Positions 43,441 to 52,131 of a DNA stretch of 52,402 bases are shown here, piece by piece. The notes beneath the pieces were generated by a model. That model did no database searches. It saw nothing but the letters and a program-made list of their open reading frames with translations, and was not told the DNA's origin. The position numbers and the translations under genes were made by a program. Each line of letters begins with the position of its first letter. The first letter of the stretch is position 1. The stretch comes from JBDTGE01 sp050742975 (GTDB lineage Bacteria; Actinomycetota; Actinomycetes; Mycobacteriales; Jatrophihabitantaceae), in assembly GCA_050742975.1 (NCBI GenBank), contig JBOGDQ010000085.1, positions 1 to 52,402 of the forward strand, in the 5' to 3' direction.

Positions 43441-44331
43441 ATGAGCACTGGTGGTTCCGGCGCCCTGCTCGTGCTGCAACTGGCCGCGTCCGATCCGCCC
43501 GGTCGGCTGGCCGAGTGGCTCTCGGCGGCCGGTCTGACTCTCGACGTGCGCGACGCGACCGGACCCGGCACCGTCCCGGACTCGCTGGACGCCCATGCCG
43601 GCCTGGTCGTGCTCGGCGGGGGGATGGGCGCGGCCGACGACGAGATCGCACCGTTCCTACCAGCGGTCCGAGCGCTCTTGCGAACGGCGATCCGCGACGA
43701 GGTCCCGACGCTCGGGGTCTGCCTCGGGGCGCAGCTGCTCGCGCTGGCGAACGGCGGGCAAATCAGCCCGAACCCGGACGGACCGGAGTTCGGTGCGCAG
43801 CTGATCGCCAAGCGGACGGCCGCGGCTACGGATCCGTTGTTCGGCCCGATGCCGATCACGCCCGACGTCATCCAGTGGCACTTCGACGCCGTGACCACGC
43901 TGCCGCCGGGTGCCGTGCAGCTGGCCGGCTCGCCGCTGTGCGAGAACCAGGCCTTCCGGCTGGGCCGGCTGGCCTGGGGCATCCAGTTCCATATCGAGAC
44001 GACGCCCGCGATCGTCCGCTCGTGGGCCGAGGAGGACGCGCGCGCTCTCGACGGGTACGACGTCGACCGGCTGCTGCAGCGCGCCGATGCGGCGGATGCG
44101 GACGTCGTCGAGGCCTGGCAGCCGTTCGCCGAGGCGTTCGCGAACATCGTGCGCGAACCTGCCGCGGTTCCGGCAGCGCGCGGCGCCCCGGTCAGCACCG
44201 CGGGCCCGATCACCGACCCGGCCGCGATCCGGGCCGCGCTGGCAGTGGAGCTGGCCGCCGTACGAACACCCATCGAGCCGCGGACCACCGCGCTGCCGAC
44301 GCCCGGCGTGCGCTCGCCCCACGATGGCTGA
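43441..44331 (+). CDS. Class I glutamine amidotransferase-like protein
   Basis: The 296-residue protein has the GATase1 triad: nucleophile Cys94 in LGVCLGAQLLALANGG, and His/Glu in GIQFHIETT. The N-terminal part carries GLVVLGGGMGAADD and PFLPAVRALLRTAIRDEVPT. It has no synthase domain, so the ammonia acceptor is unknown. Such proteins resemble GMP-synthase-like GATases of actinomycetes. It starts at ATG 43441 and its stop overlaps glnE by 8 bases, so it is coupled to the nitrogen regulator gene. A role in glutamine breakdown or gamma-glutamyl transfer is possible but not shown. Confidence 0.83.
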   Translation: MSTGGSGALLVLQLAASDPPGRLAEWLSAAGLTLDVRDATGPGTVPDSLDAHAGLVVLGGGMGAADDEIAPFLPAVRALLRTAIRDEVPTLGVCLGAQLLALANGGQISPNPDGPEFGAQLIAKRTAAATDPLFGPMPITPDVIQWHFDAVTTLPPGAVQLAGSPLCENQAFRLGRLAWGIQFHIETTPAIVRSWAEEDARALDGYDVDRLLQRADAADADVVEAWQPFAEAFANIVREPAAVPAARGAPVSTAGPITDPAAIRAALAVELAAVRTPIEPRTTALPTPGVRSPHDG

Positions 44332-47300
44332 AGCCGGCGGGCGCCGGGTCGCGCTGCGCCTGGCCCGCCTGTCGTTCGACGATGCCGACTGCGCCGCGCA
44401 GCTGCTCAGCGACCCGCCGCTGAGCTGGTGGGACGCCGCTGCAAACGGGCCGGTCGACGACTCGTCGGCCTCGATCGTCGCCGCGCTGGGCCGAACGGCC
44501 GACCCGGACGCGGCGCTGGCCACGCTGGCCACGATCATCGCTGCCGACGGCCCGGAGCTGCGGGCCGCGCTCGCATCGAGCGGCGAGCTGCGCGCCCGGC
44601 TGCTGCCGTTGCTCGGTGCGTCGCTGGCGCTCGGCGAGCATCTGGTCGCGCATCCGGCGCATTGGTCGGCGCTCGTCGGCGCTCACGACCCGGAGGATGT
44701 AGCCTCGCGGCTGGCCGCCGCCGTCGGCGCCGACCCGGACGATCCGGTCACCGGGACCGGCGGCACGCGGGCGACTCGTACCGGTCCGGCCGCCGTTGAG
44801 GCGCTGCGAAACGCGTATCGCCGCGAGCTGGTGGCGATCGCCGGGCGCGACCTGGCCGGTGATCTCACGCTGCGCGAGGTCACCGGCGCGCTGGCCGACC
44901 TGGCCGGGCACACGCTGCAGGCCGGGCTGGCGATCGCAGCGGCGGAGCTGCCCGGTGACGCCGAGCCGTGCCGGCTCGCGATCATCGCGATGGGCAAGAC
45001 GGGCGGGCGCGAGCTGAACTACGTGTCCGACGTCGACGTCGTGTTCGTGGCCGAGCCGGGGGAGCGCGACGACGACGGGGGCGATCTCGACCGCGGGCTG
45101 GCCACCGCGACCACGCTGGCGCGGCAGGCGATGCGGATCTGCCGGGCCGTCGCGTGGGAGGTGGACGCGGCGCTGCGCCCCGAGGGCAGGGACGGCCCGC
45201 TGGTGCGCACCCTGGCGAGCCACGAGGCGTATTACCGGCGCTGGGCCAGCACCTGGGAGTTCCAGGCGCTGCTCAAGGCGCGCCCGGTCGCCGGCGAGCC
45301 GACGCTCGGAGCGCAGTACCTGCAGACCATCACGCCGTTCGTGTGGAGCGCAGTCGAGCGGGACGACTTCGTGGCCGACGTGCGTGCGATGCGTCGCCGC
45401 GTCATCGAGCACATCCCGGCCGCGATCGCGCCGCGCGAGATCAAGCTCGGGCCCGGTGGCTTGCGCGACGTCGAGTTCGCGGTGCAGCTGTTGCAACTCG
45501 TCCATGGTCGCGGCGACGACTCGCTGCGCGCGGTGACGGGGACGCTGCCCGCACTGGACGCGCTGCGCGACGGTGGCTACATCGGCCGCGACGACGCGCA
45601 CAGCCTGAGCGACGCGTACACCTTTCTGCGCGCGACCGAGCACCGGCTGCAGCTGCGCAAGCTGCGCCGCACGCACCTGGTGCCGGAGGAGCCGGAGTAC
45701 CGCGCGTGGCTGGGCCGCGCTATGGGGTACCGGCCCGACGCGCGCGGTGATGCCCGCGCGGTGTTCGAGGCCGAGTGGGCACTGCACGCGCGCGAGGTGC
45801 GCCGGCTGCACGAGAAGCTGTTCTACCGCCCGCTGCTCGAGGCCGTCGCCCGCGTCCCGGCCGACGGGCTGCGGCTCACACCGGTCGAGGCCGGCCGTCG
45901 GCTGGCCGCGCTCGGGTTCACCGATCCAGCGGGTGCGCTGCGGCACATCGAGGCACTGACGTCCGGGCTGTCGCGGCGCGCCGTGCTGCAGCGCACGCTG
46001 CTGCCCGTCCTGCTGTCCGATTTCGCCGACGCGCCGGATCCGGATGGCGGCCTGCTCGCCTATCGCCAGCTCTCCGACGGCCTCGGCAGCACGCACTGGT
46101 ACCTGCGCCTGCTGCGCGACGAGGGCGCGGTCGCGTCCCGGCTGGCGTACCTGCTCGGCACCAGCAGGTACGTCGCGCGGCTGCTCGGACGTGCCCCCGA
46201 AGCGCTGCAGCTGCTCGCCGACGACGACGAGCTCCGCCCGCGCGCGGCGGCGGAGGTGGCGGCGGAGATGCGCGAGTCCGCCGCGCGGCAGGACGATCCG
46301 CAGGACGCCGTCGCGGTGGTGCGCGGGGTGCGGCGCCAGGAGCTGCTGCGCGTCGCATTTGCCGACCTGCTCGGCCGGCTCGACGTCACCGCGGTGTGCG
46401 AGGCGATCAGCGTGAGCACCGAGGCCACCCTCGAGGCCGCGCTGCAGATCGCGGTGCGGGTGGTGACCGCCGAGCGCGGGCTGGCCGAGTTGCCGATCCG
46501 CTTCGCCGTGATCGCGATGGGCAGGCTCGGTGGTGCGGAGGTCGGCTACGGCTCGGACGCGGACGTCATGTTCGTGTACGAGGACCTGGCCGCCGCGGAC
46601 GCCGACGACGGTGCCCGTGTGGCCGCGGACGTCGCCGGCCGGCTGCGGTCGCTGCTGGCCGCGCCATCGTCCAGCGATCCGCCGATGGTCGTCGATGCGG
46701 ACCTGCGCCCCGAGGGGCGCAACGGCCCGCTGGTGCGCTCGCTCGCGTCGTACGCGTCGTACTACGCGCGTTGGTCCGAGGCGTGGGAGGCGCAGGCGCT
46801 GCTGCGCGCGCGGTTCGTCACCGGCGACCCGGACCTGGGCGCGAGGTTCACGGCCCTGATCGACCCGATCCGCTACCCGGCAGGGGGCCTCAGCGGCAAG
46901 GACCTTATCGAGATCCGCCGGCTCAAGGGGCGGGTGGACAGCGAGCGGCTGCCACGCGGCGCCGACCCGAGCACGCACACCAAGCTGGGCCGTGGCGGGC
47001 TGGCCGACATCGAGTGGACGGTCCAGCTGTTGCAGCTGCAGTACGGCGGCGCGATCCCGGCGCTGCGCACCACCCGTACGCTGGAGGCGCTGCGCGCAGC
47101 CGCCGATGCGCAGCTGATCACGCCGGCGCAGGCCGACACCCTGGCCACCGCCTGGCGCGGCGCCACGCACCTGCGCAATGCGCTCAAGCTGGTGCGGGAC
47201 AGGGCTGAAGACCAGGTGCCGACTCGGGGCAGCGTGCTCGTCGGCGTCGGGCGGGCGGTCGGCTATCCACCGGATCTGGACCCGGGCAAGGTGGTCGATG

Positions 47301-47359
47301 ACTACCGCCGCGCCGCACGCCGCGCCCGCGCCGTAGTAGAGGACGTCTTCTACGGGTAA
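44324..47359 (+). CDS. glnE: Bifunctional glutamine synthetase adenylyl/deadenylyltransferase GlnE
   Basis: The 1011-residue protein has two nucleotidyltransferase domains. The first has NYVSDVDVVFVAEP near residue 232, with AWEVDAALRPEGRDGPLVRT after it (deadenylylation half). The second has YGSDADVMFVYE near residue 741, with VVDADLRPEGRNGPLVRS after it (adenylylation half). Each is followed by a helical domain (LGPGGLRDVEFAVQLLQL; LGRGGLADIEWTVQLLQL). It covalently switches glutamine synthetase off and on. The start ATG 44324 lies inside the amidotransferase gene. Length and order match actinobacterial GlnE. It is probably controlled by PII. Confidence 0.96.
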   Translation: MAEAGGRRVALRLARLSFDDADCAAQLLSDPPLSWWDAAANGPVDDSSASIVAALGRTADPDAALATLATIIAADGPELRAALASSGELRARLLPLLGASLALGEHLVAHPAHWSALVGAHDPEDVASRLAAAVGADPDDPVTGTGGTRATRTGPAAVEALRNAYRRELVAIAGRDLAGDLTLREVTGALADLAGHTLQAGLAIAAAELPGDAEPCRLAIIAMGKTGGRELNYVSDVDVVFVAEPGERDDDGGDLDRGLATATTLARQAMRICRAVAWEVDAALRPEGRDGPLVRTLASHEAYYRRWASTWEFQALLKARPVAGEPTLGAQYLQTITPFVWSAVERDDFVADVRAMRRRVIEHIPAAIAPREIKLGPGGLRDVEFAVQLLQLVHGRGDDSLRAVTGTLPALDALRDGGYIGRDDAHSLSDAYTFLRATEHRLQLRKLRRTHLVPEEPEYRAWLGRAMGYRPDARGDARAVFEAEWALHAREVRRLHEKLFYRPLLEAVARVPADGLRLTPVEAGRRLAALGFTDPAGALRHIEALTSGLSRRAVLQRTLLPVLLSDFADAPDPDGGLLAYRQLSDGLGSTHWYLRLLRDEGAVASRLAYLLGTSRYVARLLGRAPEALQLLADDDELRPRAAAEVAAEMRESAARQDDPQDAVAVVRGVRRQELLRVAFADLLGRLDVTAVCEAISVSTEATLEAALQIAVRVVTAERGLAELPIRFAVIAMGRLGGAEVGYGSDADVMFVYEDLAAADADDGARVAADVAGRLRSLLAAPSSSDPPMVVDADLRPEGRNGPLVRSLASYASYYARWSEAWEAQALLRARFVTGDPDLGARFTALIDPIRYPAGGLSGKDLIEIRRLKGRVDSERLPRGADPSTHTKLGRGGLADIEWTVQLLQLQYGGAIPALRTTRTLEALRAAADAQLITPAQADTLATAWRGATHLRNALKLVRDRAEDQVPTRGSVLVGVGRAVGYPPDLDPGKVVDDYRRAARRARAVVEDVFYG

Positions 47360-47369
47360 GGCCCCAAAA

Positions 47370-47714
47370 TCACCGTGTGAGGGAGACCACGGCGCCGATG
47401 GCGAGAACGGACCAGCAGGCGCCAACGACGGTGGCGACGTTCCAGGCGCGGTCGGCCGGCGCGGAGGCGCGCCACGCGATGCGGATCAGGACGGCTCCGG
47501 CCACCACTGCGCCGAGTACGGCGAGCAGGTCGGCGAGGGTGACGCCGTTGGCATAGCTGAGCACGAACAGCACCGGCCCCTCCATCCGGGAGTCGGCGGG
47601 AAGCCACAGCGCGCTGAAGACGAGCAGGCCGGACGCGGGCAGCGCGGTGCGCCGGATCGCGGTCGCGCCGAGGCACAGCAGTAGCCCGAACAGGACGAAC
47701 GTCGTGATAGCCAT
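47370..47714 (-). CDS. Small integral membrane protein of unknown function
   Basis: The 114-residue protein has four hydrophobic segments (about 1-20, 28-45, 58-80 and 92-112) separated by short loops and begins MAITTFVLFGLLLCLGATAI. No motif is recognised. It is convergent with glnE, 10 bases apart, and 25 bases downstream of the PAP2 gene on the same strand, so it is probably in that operon. The amino acid composition is normal for a membrane protein and the frame is clean. Confidence 0.6.
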   Translation of the reverse strand: MAITTFVLFGLLLCLGATAIRRTALPASGLLVFSALWLPADSRMEGPVLFVLSYANGVTLADLLAVLGAVVAGAVLIRIAWRASAPADRAWNVATVVGACWSVLAIGAVVSLTR

Positions 47715-47739
47715 GGCGCGCCGGGCGAACGTCGCGCGA

Positions 47740-48603
47740 TCAGCCGTGCTGGCGGGCCGCGTCCACGGCGGCCTCGTCGTCCGAATCGGTCAGCGAGAAG
47801 TCCGGGGCGTCCAGCGGTGGGGTGAACGCGCCGTGGCCTGACATCACCCACTGGATCGCGAACCCGATGACGACCACGACCACGCCGCCCACCGCGTCGA
47901 TGACGAAGTGGTTCGCGGTGCTGACGATGACGATCAGGGTGCCGACCGGGTAGAGCAGCCCGAGGATTCGCACCCACCGCCGCCAGGCGCAGGCGTAGAT
48001 CGACAGCGCCGCCCACAGCGCCCAGGCGATGTGCAGGCTCGGCATCGCGGCGAACTGGTTGGAGTGCGAGGCGACGGACGGGTCGGCCAGCGAGCCCCAG
48101 GTGTGGAACTTGGCCAGGGTGTCGATGTAGTCGAACTGCGGCAGCAGTCGCGGCGGGGCCAGCGGGTACAGGTAGAAGCCGAGCAGGCCGAGCAGAGTGG
48201 TCGCGACGAGCGCCGTGCGAGCGCCCCGGTAGACGTGCGGGCGCCGCCGGAACAGCCAGACCATGACGCCTATCGTGATGATGAAGTGCAGCGTCGCGTA
48301 GTAGTAGTCCATGCCCTGCGCGAGCCACTCGTTGCGCGCCACGAAATGGTTCAGCGAGAGCTCGAAGTTCAGGTGCAGGATGTCCTGCAGGTGCTGGACG
48401 CTGCGCCCGTGCCGCATGGCGATCGTCGCCTGCTCGGGCACGGCATTGCGGCCCATCGTGTACAGCCAGTAGCCGATCGCGATGATCGCGATCTCCTGCC
48501 ACCAGACCGGCCGGCGCCAGCGGAGCATCCCATGCGGGAGCACGCCCTGGAAGCGGTGGGTCGGGGATGCGGCAGCGCGCGTTGACGACTGCACGACGAC
48601 CAT
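47740..48603 (-). CDS. PAP2-superfamily membrane phosphatase/transferase (AUR1-like)
   Basis: The 287-residue protein has six membrane helices and the PAP2_3 motif set: Lys/Arg-type segment APPRLLPQFDYIDTL, then FAAMPSLHIAWALW (Ser-His), and TANHFVIDAVGG (His-Asp). This group resembles AUR1 inositol-phosphoceramide synthase and transfers phosphoinositol or removes lipid phosphate. In actinomycetes such enzymes act on inositol lipids or polyprenyl phosphates. ATG 48603 was chosen over a longer frame; the first 30 residues are soluble (MVVVQSSTRAAASPTHRF). The acidic tail ends DDEAAVDAARQHG. Confidence 0.82.
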   Translation of the reverse strand: MVVVQSSTRAAASPTHRFQGVLPHGMLRWRRPVWWQEIAIIAIGYWLYTMGRNAVPEQATIAMRHGRSVQHLQDILHLNFELSLNHFVARNEWLAQGMDYYYATLHFIITIGVMVWLFRRRPHVYRGARTALVATTLLGLLGFYLYPLAPPRLLPQFDYIDTLAKFHTWGSLADPSVASHSNQFAAMPSLHIAWALWAALSIYACAWRRWVRILGLLYPVGTLIVIVSTANHFVIDAVGGVVVVVIGFAIQWVMSGHGAFTPPLDAPDFSLTDSDDEAAVDAARQHG

Positions 48604-48721
48604 GCCGTAATCATGGCACCGACGGCGACCGGTATCTGGGCAATGCACGGCGCGTCCTCAGTTTGAGGTGGCTTGTGACTCGCCCGACGCCCTGATCAGG
48701 ACCTCGTCCCGCTACGGACCC

Positions 48722-49087
48722 TCATCCGAACGATGCGCCGATCGACCAGCCGCACGCGGCCGCGCCGAGCCCTGCGACGACGCTCAGGAGCACGTTGGCC
48801 ACCGCGTAGAACTCGGAGCGTTCCTCGACCAGGCGCATGGTCTCGTAGCTGAACGTCGAGAACGTGCTCAGTGCACCACACAGACCAGTGCCGATGAAGG
48901 CGACGGTGCTCGCGGACAGGTGCCCGGATGCGCCGGTGACGACGCCGAGGGCCAGCGACGCGAGCAGGTTGACCGTCAGCGTGCCCCACGGAAACGTCGT
49001 CTCGTGACGTGACTGGATGGCGCGATCGGTCAGATACCGGGCCGGTGCTCCGATTGCCGCGCCGATCGCGATCACGAGCGGGATCAT
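48722..49087 (-). CDS. crcB: Fluoride channel subunit FluC (CrcB), second copy
   Basis: The 121-residue protein has four helices and FluC motifs: GAPARYLTDRAI, WGTLTVNLLASLALGVV and GALSTFSTFSYETM, which form the dual-topology fluoride pore. It starts at ATG 49087 in an ATGA overlap with the DUF190 gene. The first fluC copy lies at 49428-50000. Two fluC genes usually give a heterodimer with fixed opposite orientations. The motif GALSTFSTF differs from the common GGLTTFSTF, as expected for specialised subunits. Confidence 0.93.
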   Translation of the reverse strand: MIPLVIAIGAAIGAPARYLTDRAIQSRHETTFPWGTLTVNLLASLALGVVTGASGHLSASTVAFIGTGLCGALSTFSTFSYETMRLVEERSEFYAVANVLLSVVAGLGAAACGWSIGASFG

Positions 49088-49431
49088 TGCGCGGCACCAG
49101 GTAGGTGGCCGGGCCGGACGATCTCGACCTCGTCGATCGCGACGACGCCGCGCACCTGCATGTCCTCGAGTTGCGCGAGGAACCCGGTGATCTTCTCCGC
49201 GCTATCGATGATGATCACCATCGCGGGCAGGCTCGCGGTCAGGCTGAGGATGCGATTGGTGTGCACGCGACCGGACGAGCCGAAGCCCTCGATGCCGCGG
49301 AACACCGAGGCGCCGGCCAGTCCCGACTCGTGGGCTCGGCGCACGATCTCCTTGTACATCGGCTTGTGCCCGAACACCGCGTCCTCGTCGATGATCACCA
49401 TGAGCCGGTGAGCTGTGTGGTCGGTTGTCAT
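49084..49431 (-). CDS. DUF190 family protein between two FluC genes
   Basis: The 115-residue protein has the PII-like DUF190 fold: LMVIIDEDAVFGHKPMYKEI, ESGLAGASVFRGIEGFGSSG and PAMVIIIDSAEKI. Such proteins commonly sit with fluoride channel genes and form PII-like trimers that may bind a nucleotide, but no function has been proved to my knowledge. It overlaps both neighbours with ATGA junctions, so the three products should be made together. The likely role is to regulate the FluC pore. Confidence 0.88.
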   Translation of the reverse strand: MTTDHTAHRLMVIIDEDAVFGHKPMYKEIVRRAHESGLAGASVFRGIEGFGSSGRVHTNRILSLTASLPAMVIIIDSAEKITGFLAQLEDMQVRGVVAIDEVEIVRPGHLPGAAQ

Positions 49432-50000
49432 TGCGACTGCTCCTGTTCCCGGCGGCGGACCGCGAAATCGAGGACGGCTCGGGTGATTATCTGTGTCGCG
49501 AGCGTTGAAACGAGCACCGCGAGCAGGCACAGCGCCAGGGTGCTGACCACATAGGCGAGTGCGAGCAGCGGCCGCTGATGGTGCAGGAGGCGCTCTGCGT
49601 CGACGGCGAAGCTCGAGAACGTCGTGTACCCGCCGAGCACGCCGACGCCGAGGAAGGGGCGGGCCAGCCGATGCGGCGATGTCAGCTCCAGCAGCAGCAC
49701 CATGAGCACGCCGATCAGCAGGCAACCACTGACATTGACCACAAGTGTCGACCAGGGGAACTGTGTGCCGCTATGCGGCAGCAGCTCGTCCAGCCCGTAG
49801 CGCGCTTCGGCGCCGAGGACACCACCGGCGGAGATGGCGGCGAGTAAGTCCCACTGCCGCTGCTGCGTCTCGGCGACCTGGGACGGATCGTGCAGGTCGA
49901 CGTCGGAGTCGATCACCCCGGTGTCCGGGTTACCGATGACGTGCTCCTGCACGCCATAACCCCTGCGTGGGCGCCGGTTCTCGGCAAAGCTCGACCACAT
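49428..50000 (-). CDS. crcB: Fluoride channel subunit FluC (CrcB), first copy, with long N-terminal extension
   Basis: The 190-residue protein has a charged 50-residue N-terminal extension (MWSSFAENRRPRRGYGVQEH) not found in typical FluC (about 125 residues), then four helices with GAEARYGLDELL, WSTLVVNVSGCLLIGVL and GGYTTFSSFAVDAERLL. ATG 50000 follows GAGGTAG by 5 bases; that site can pair with an upstream GAGGTAG-complement, so initiation may be hidden. It is the first gene of the fluC-DUF190-fluC operon, and pairs with the second FluC as a heterodimer. Confidence 0.9.
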   Translation of the reverse strand: MWSSFAENRRPRRGYGVQEHVIGNPDTGVIDSDVDLHDPSQVAETQQRQWDLLAAISAGGVLGAEARYGLDELLPHSGTQFPWSTLVVNVSGCLLIGVLMVLLLELTSPHRLARPFLGVGVLGGYTTFSSFAVDAERLLHHQRPLLALAYVVSTLALCLLAVLVSTLATQIITRAVLDFAVRRREQEQSQ

Positions 50001-50005
50001 GGCGA

Positions 50006-50031
50006 CTACCTCTCTCGTACGGGTGAGGTAG
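50006..50031 (-). promoter_or_regulatory. Hairpin covering the Shine-Dalgarno site of the first fluC gene
   Basis: On the transcript CTACCTC (50031-50025) pairs with GAGGTAG (50012-50006), a perfect 7-bp stem with a 12-base loop. GAGGTAG is the probable ribosome binding site, 5 bases before ATG 50000. The stem would block translation until disrupted, which fits riboswitch control by the motif just upstream. Confidence 0.55.
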
Positions 50032-50042
50032 GGACCGTTGGC

Positions 50043-50089
50043 GAGGTCGGCATCGGCCGCGTTCGCGGTTGTCGGCGAGCCCCTCCGCC
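50043..50089 (-). promoter_or_regulatory. Candidate fluoride (crcB-type) riboswitch aptamer
   Basis: On the transcript the order is stem GGCG (50089) with eight bases to CGCC (50074), a GACAA linker, stem CCGC-GAAC-GCGG (50068-50057), CCGATG and CCGACCTC (to 50043). This is the same order as known fluoride aptamers, with a first stem, an A-rich linker, a second stem and a TGATG-like piece before a C-rich segment. Some conserved bases differ, including TGATG to CGATG. Location before fluC supports it; the match alone would not. Confidence 0.45.
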
Positions 50090-50116
50090 GTAGCACCAGC
50101 CTACCGAGTCACGCTT

Positions 50117-51202
50117 TCAGGCCGGTCGGCGAAGGCGGATTTGCACGATGCCGTCGCCGTGGCCGGCGTTGCCGAGTAGCCAGGCGGTGTCGCCGCTGAC
50201 GGCCAGCGACCCGCCGGCGTCGATCAGCGGACTGCGGGCCTGGACGTGGCCGTCGCCGTTGAGCAGTTCCAGCGTGGTTGGCGGATCGGTGAGCGCGAGC
50301 AGACCCGAGCCGTGCTGCGCCGCTGCCGCCAATCCGCTGTCGACCATCGGCGGCCCGGTGAGCTGGCCGTCAACGTCGACGCGTGCCAGTCCCCGGCCGG
50401 TGAGGAACACGTGGTTCGCATCGGCGGTCACGCTGTTCAGCGACTGGTAGTAGTTCCCGCGGGTCGGGACAGCTGTCTTGGACCGGACAGCGAGCGTGCT
50501 CGGATCCATCCGTACCAGCTGCAGGTCGCGTTCGTCGCCGGCCAGCGCCCAGAGGCTCCCGAGCCCGAGTGCGGGCGCGGACACCAGCCCCTCCCCGCGC
50601 AGAGCGGCCGATCGCGGCAGGATCTGCGCCGATGCCTTGATCGCGAGCGTGTGCGGATCGAGCCGCACCACGCGACCGTCGCCGAGGGAGGCCCACAGCT
50701 GCCTGCCTTGGGTATACGCGTGCACGTTCGCCGCGAAGGATGCCCGAGCCGTCTGTTTCAGCGTCGAGGGGTCCAGCCGCACGAGTACGTCCGGGGTCCG
50801 GGTGAAGCGTCTGATCACCGACGTGCCCAGGTAGAAGCCCTCAGGGCCGACCGCGATGTCGGCGAGGAAGCCGGCGAGCGGAAACGGCAGCGGTGCGCTG
50901 CTCACGCCTCCGGTGCGGGACGAGACCCGCTCGACAGTCACCACGTCGGCGTGATCGGCGCGGATAACGGCGACGTACAGGTCCGAGCCGTGAGCCGTGA
51001 ACAGCGTCGCCGCCGAGTCAGCAAACGAGAGCGTTCGCACGACCGGGCCAACCGCTGGAATCGGGGGGATTGTCGACGCCGGGGTCACGGACGGCGTTGA
51101 CACGATCCGCGACCGGGAGCGGTCAGGTGAGACGACGCCGGACGAGCACGCCGCAACCAGACACACCGCGGCCGCTGCGCCCAGCACGACACCGTGTCTC
51201 AT
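50117..51202 (-). CDS. Beta-propeller-like lipoprotein of unknown function
   Basis: The 361-residue protein starts at ATG 51202 after GAGGTGA. It has a lipoprotein signal (MRHGVVLGAAAAVCLVAACS) with the Cys at 19, a Ser/Pro/Thr linker and then repeated blades such as VLVRLDPSTLKQTARA, RVVRLDPHTLAIKASA and QLVRMDPSTLAVRSKT. These recurring V-RLDP-TL units suggest a PQQ/WD-like propeller of six to seven blades. No catalytic residues are obvious. It should be anchored outside the membrane. It has the same direction as the fluC operon but lies 115 bases upstream of it. Confidence 0.75.
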   Translation of the reverse strand: MRHGVVLGAAAAVCLVAACSSGVVSPDRSRSRIVSTPSVTPASTIPPIPAVGPVVRTLSFADSAATLFTAHGSDLYVAVIRADHADVVTVERVSSRTGGVSSAPLPFPLAGFLADIAVGPEGFYLGTSVIRRFTRTPDVLVRLDPSTLKQTARASFAANVHAYTQGRQLWASLGDGRVVRLDPHTLAIKASAQILPRSAALRGEGLVSAPALGLGSLWALAGDERDLQLVRMDPSTLAVRSKTAVPTRGNYYQSLNSVTADANHVFLTGRGLARVDVDGQLTGPPMVDSGLAAAAQHGSGLLALTDPPTTLELLNGDGHVQARSPLIDAGGSLAVSGDTAWLLGNAGHGDGIVQIRLRRPA

Positions 51203-51582
51203 GTACTTCACCTCGCCGACGTCACGTCCACCAGATTGACACCTCAGCCGCGGCACCCGTTGCACGGCACGCGCGTGTGCCAGGTCCCGCATGTGCTGCG
51301 TCGACGCTCGAACCAGGTTCGCGAACGGACGTGGTCAGGATCGCGCTACAAGACCGGACATCCCGATCTGCTGCCAGGGCTCGTGGCGATCTTGGTGCAC
51401 CTCGGCGAGCGCAGCAACCGACCCGCAACAAGATCGCAGCTCGGCTACGTTTCGGTGGGGATCTCGTTGCACAGCGGATGTCACAGCCGCGGACGTGCAC
51501 CATCGTTGGCAGCCGCACCGTCCGCGTACAGCGTGCGTTCCCGGTCCGCGATCGCCAGATCGGTCTGGTCCGAATTTGATCG
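51203..51582. other. Gap between lipoprotein and RelE genes, nothing clear seen
   Basis: Open frames here (for example 51194-51598 on the plus strand) have no family resemblance, no good ribosome binding site and skewed composition. No tRNA, terminator with T-run or repeat was recognised. Part must carry the lipoprotein promoter. Confidence 0.5.
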
Positions 51583-51864
51583 TCAGCGGGGTCGATAGAT
51601 GTCGCTTCGATGTTCGACACGCACGACGATGACCTCGCGTGGTTCCTTGCGCAGCCGGTAGAGCACCCGGTAGGTGCCGCGTCGCGCGGCCCATACCCCG
51701 GCCAGCTCGCCGCGCAACGGCTTGCCGACCCGCCTGGGCTGGCTCACCAGAGCGGTCGTCAGGAAGTCGATCACAGCAGCCGCCACAGCTTCGGGAAGTC
51801 GTTCGGTGATCGCCCGTCGAGCCGGTGGGGTGAGGACGAGTTCGTATTCGTGCTGCTCAGTCAC
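51583..51864 (-). CDS. RelE/ParE-family toxin
   Basis: The 93-residue protein begins MTEQHEYELVLTPPARRAIT and continues with KPLRGELAGVWAARRGTYRV and LYRLRKEPREVIVVRVEHRS, the usual RelE fold with basic residues in the last strands (RGTYRVLYRL, VEHRSDIYRPR). RelE toxins cut mRNA in the ribosome A site. ATG 51864 overlaps the antitoxin stop (ATGA), giving antitoxin-first order. The gene is intact. Confidence 0.9.
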   Translation of the reverse strand: MTEQHEYELVLTPPARRAITERLPEAVAAAVIDFLTTALVSQPRRVGKPLRGELAGVWAARRGTYRVLYRLRKEPREVIVVRVEHRSDIYRPR

Positions 51865-52130
51865 CGGCCCAGGCGGCGGACGGCTTCGATGCCGCGCACA
51901 ACATCACCTCGGGCGTATGCCGCGTCGGCCTCGCGGATGTCGGCGAGCGCCTCGGGGTCGCTCAGGACCGAGAGTGTTTCCTCAAGCTGAGCGAGGTCCT
52001 CCGGACTGATGACGACGGCCGCGGCACGCCCGTTGCGGGTGATGATGACACGCTCGTGCTGGAGCTCGACCCGGTCTACGACCTCGGAAAGATGATCGCG
52101 GACCGACCTCAGCGGCTCAGTGGTAGTCAT
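51861..52130 (-). CDS. Phd/YefM-family antitoxin of the RelE toxin
   Basis: The 89-residue protein begins MTTTEPLRSVRDHLSEVVDR, with the Phd/YefM DNA-binding fold (HERVIITRNGRAAAVVISPE) and a helical C-terminal half (LADIREADAAYARGDVVRG) for toxin binding. ATG 52130 was chosen over a longer frame because a 14-bp palindrome lies 1 base upstream and the family starts here. It should repress the pair through that palindrome together with the toxin. Confidence 0.88.
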   Translation of the reverse strand: MTTTEPLRSVRDHLSEVVDRVELQHERVIITRNGRAAAVVISPEDLAQLEETLSVLSDPEALADIREADAAYARGDVVRGIEAVRRLGR

Positions 52131-52131
52131 A

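Noticed and set aside
44210..47425. 1071-residue open frame antisense to glnE
   Set aside because: It mirrors glnE codon positions, is Arg/Gly/His/Val-rich and has no family motifs; long antisense frames are normal in high-GC genes.
51194..51598. 134-residue plus-strand frame between lipoprotein and RelE genes
   Set aside because: No motif, skewed composition and no ribosome site.
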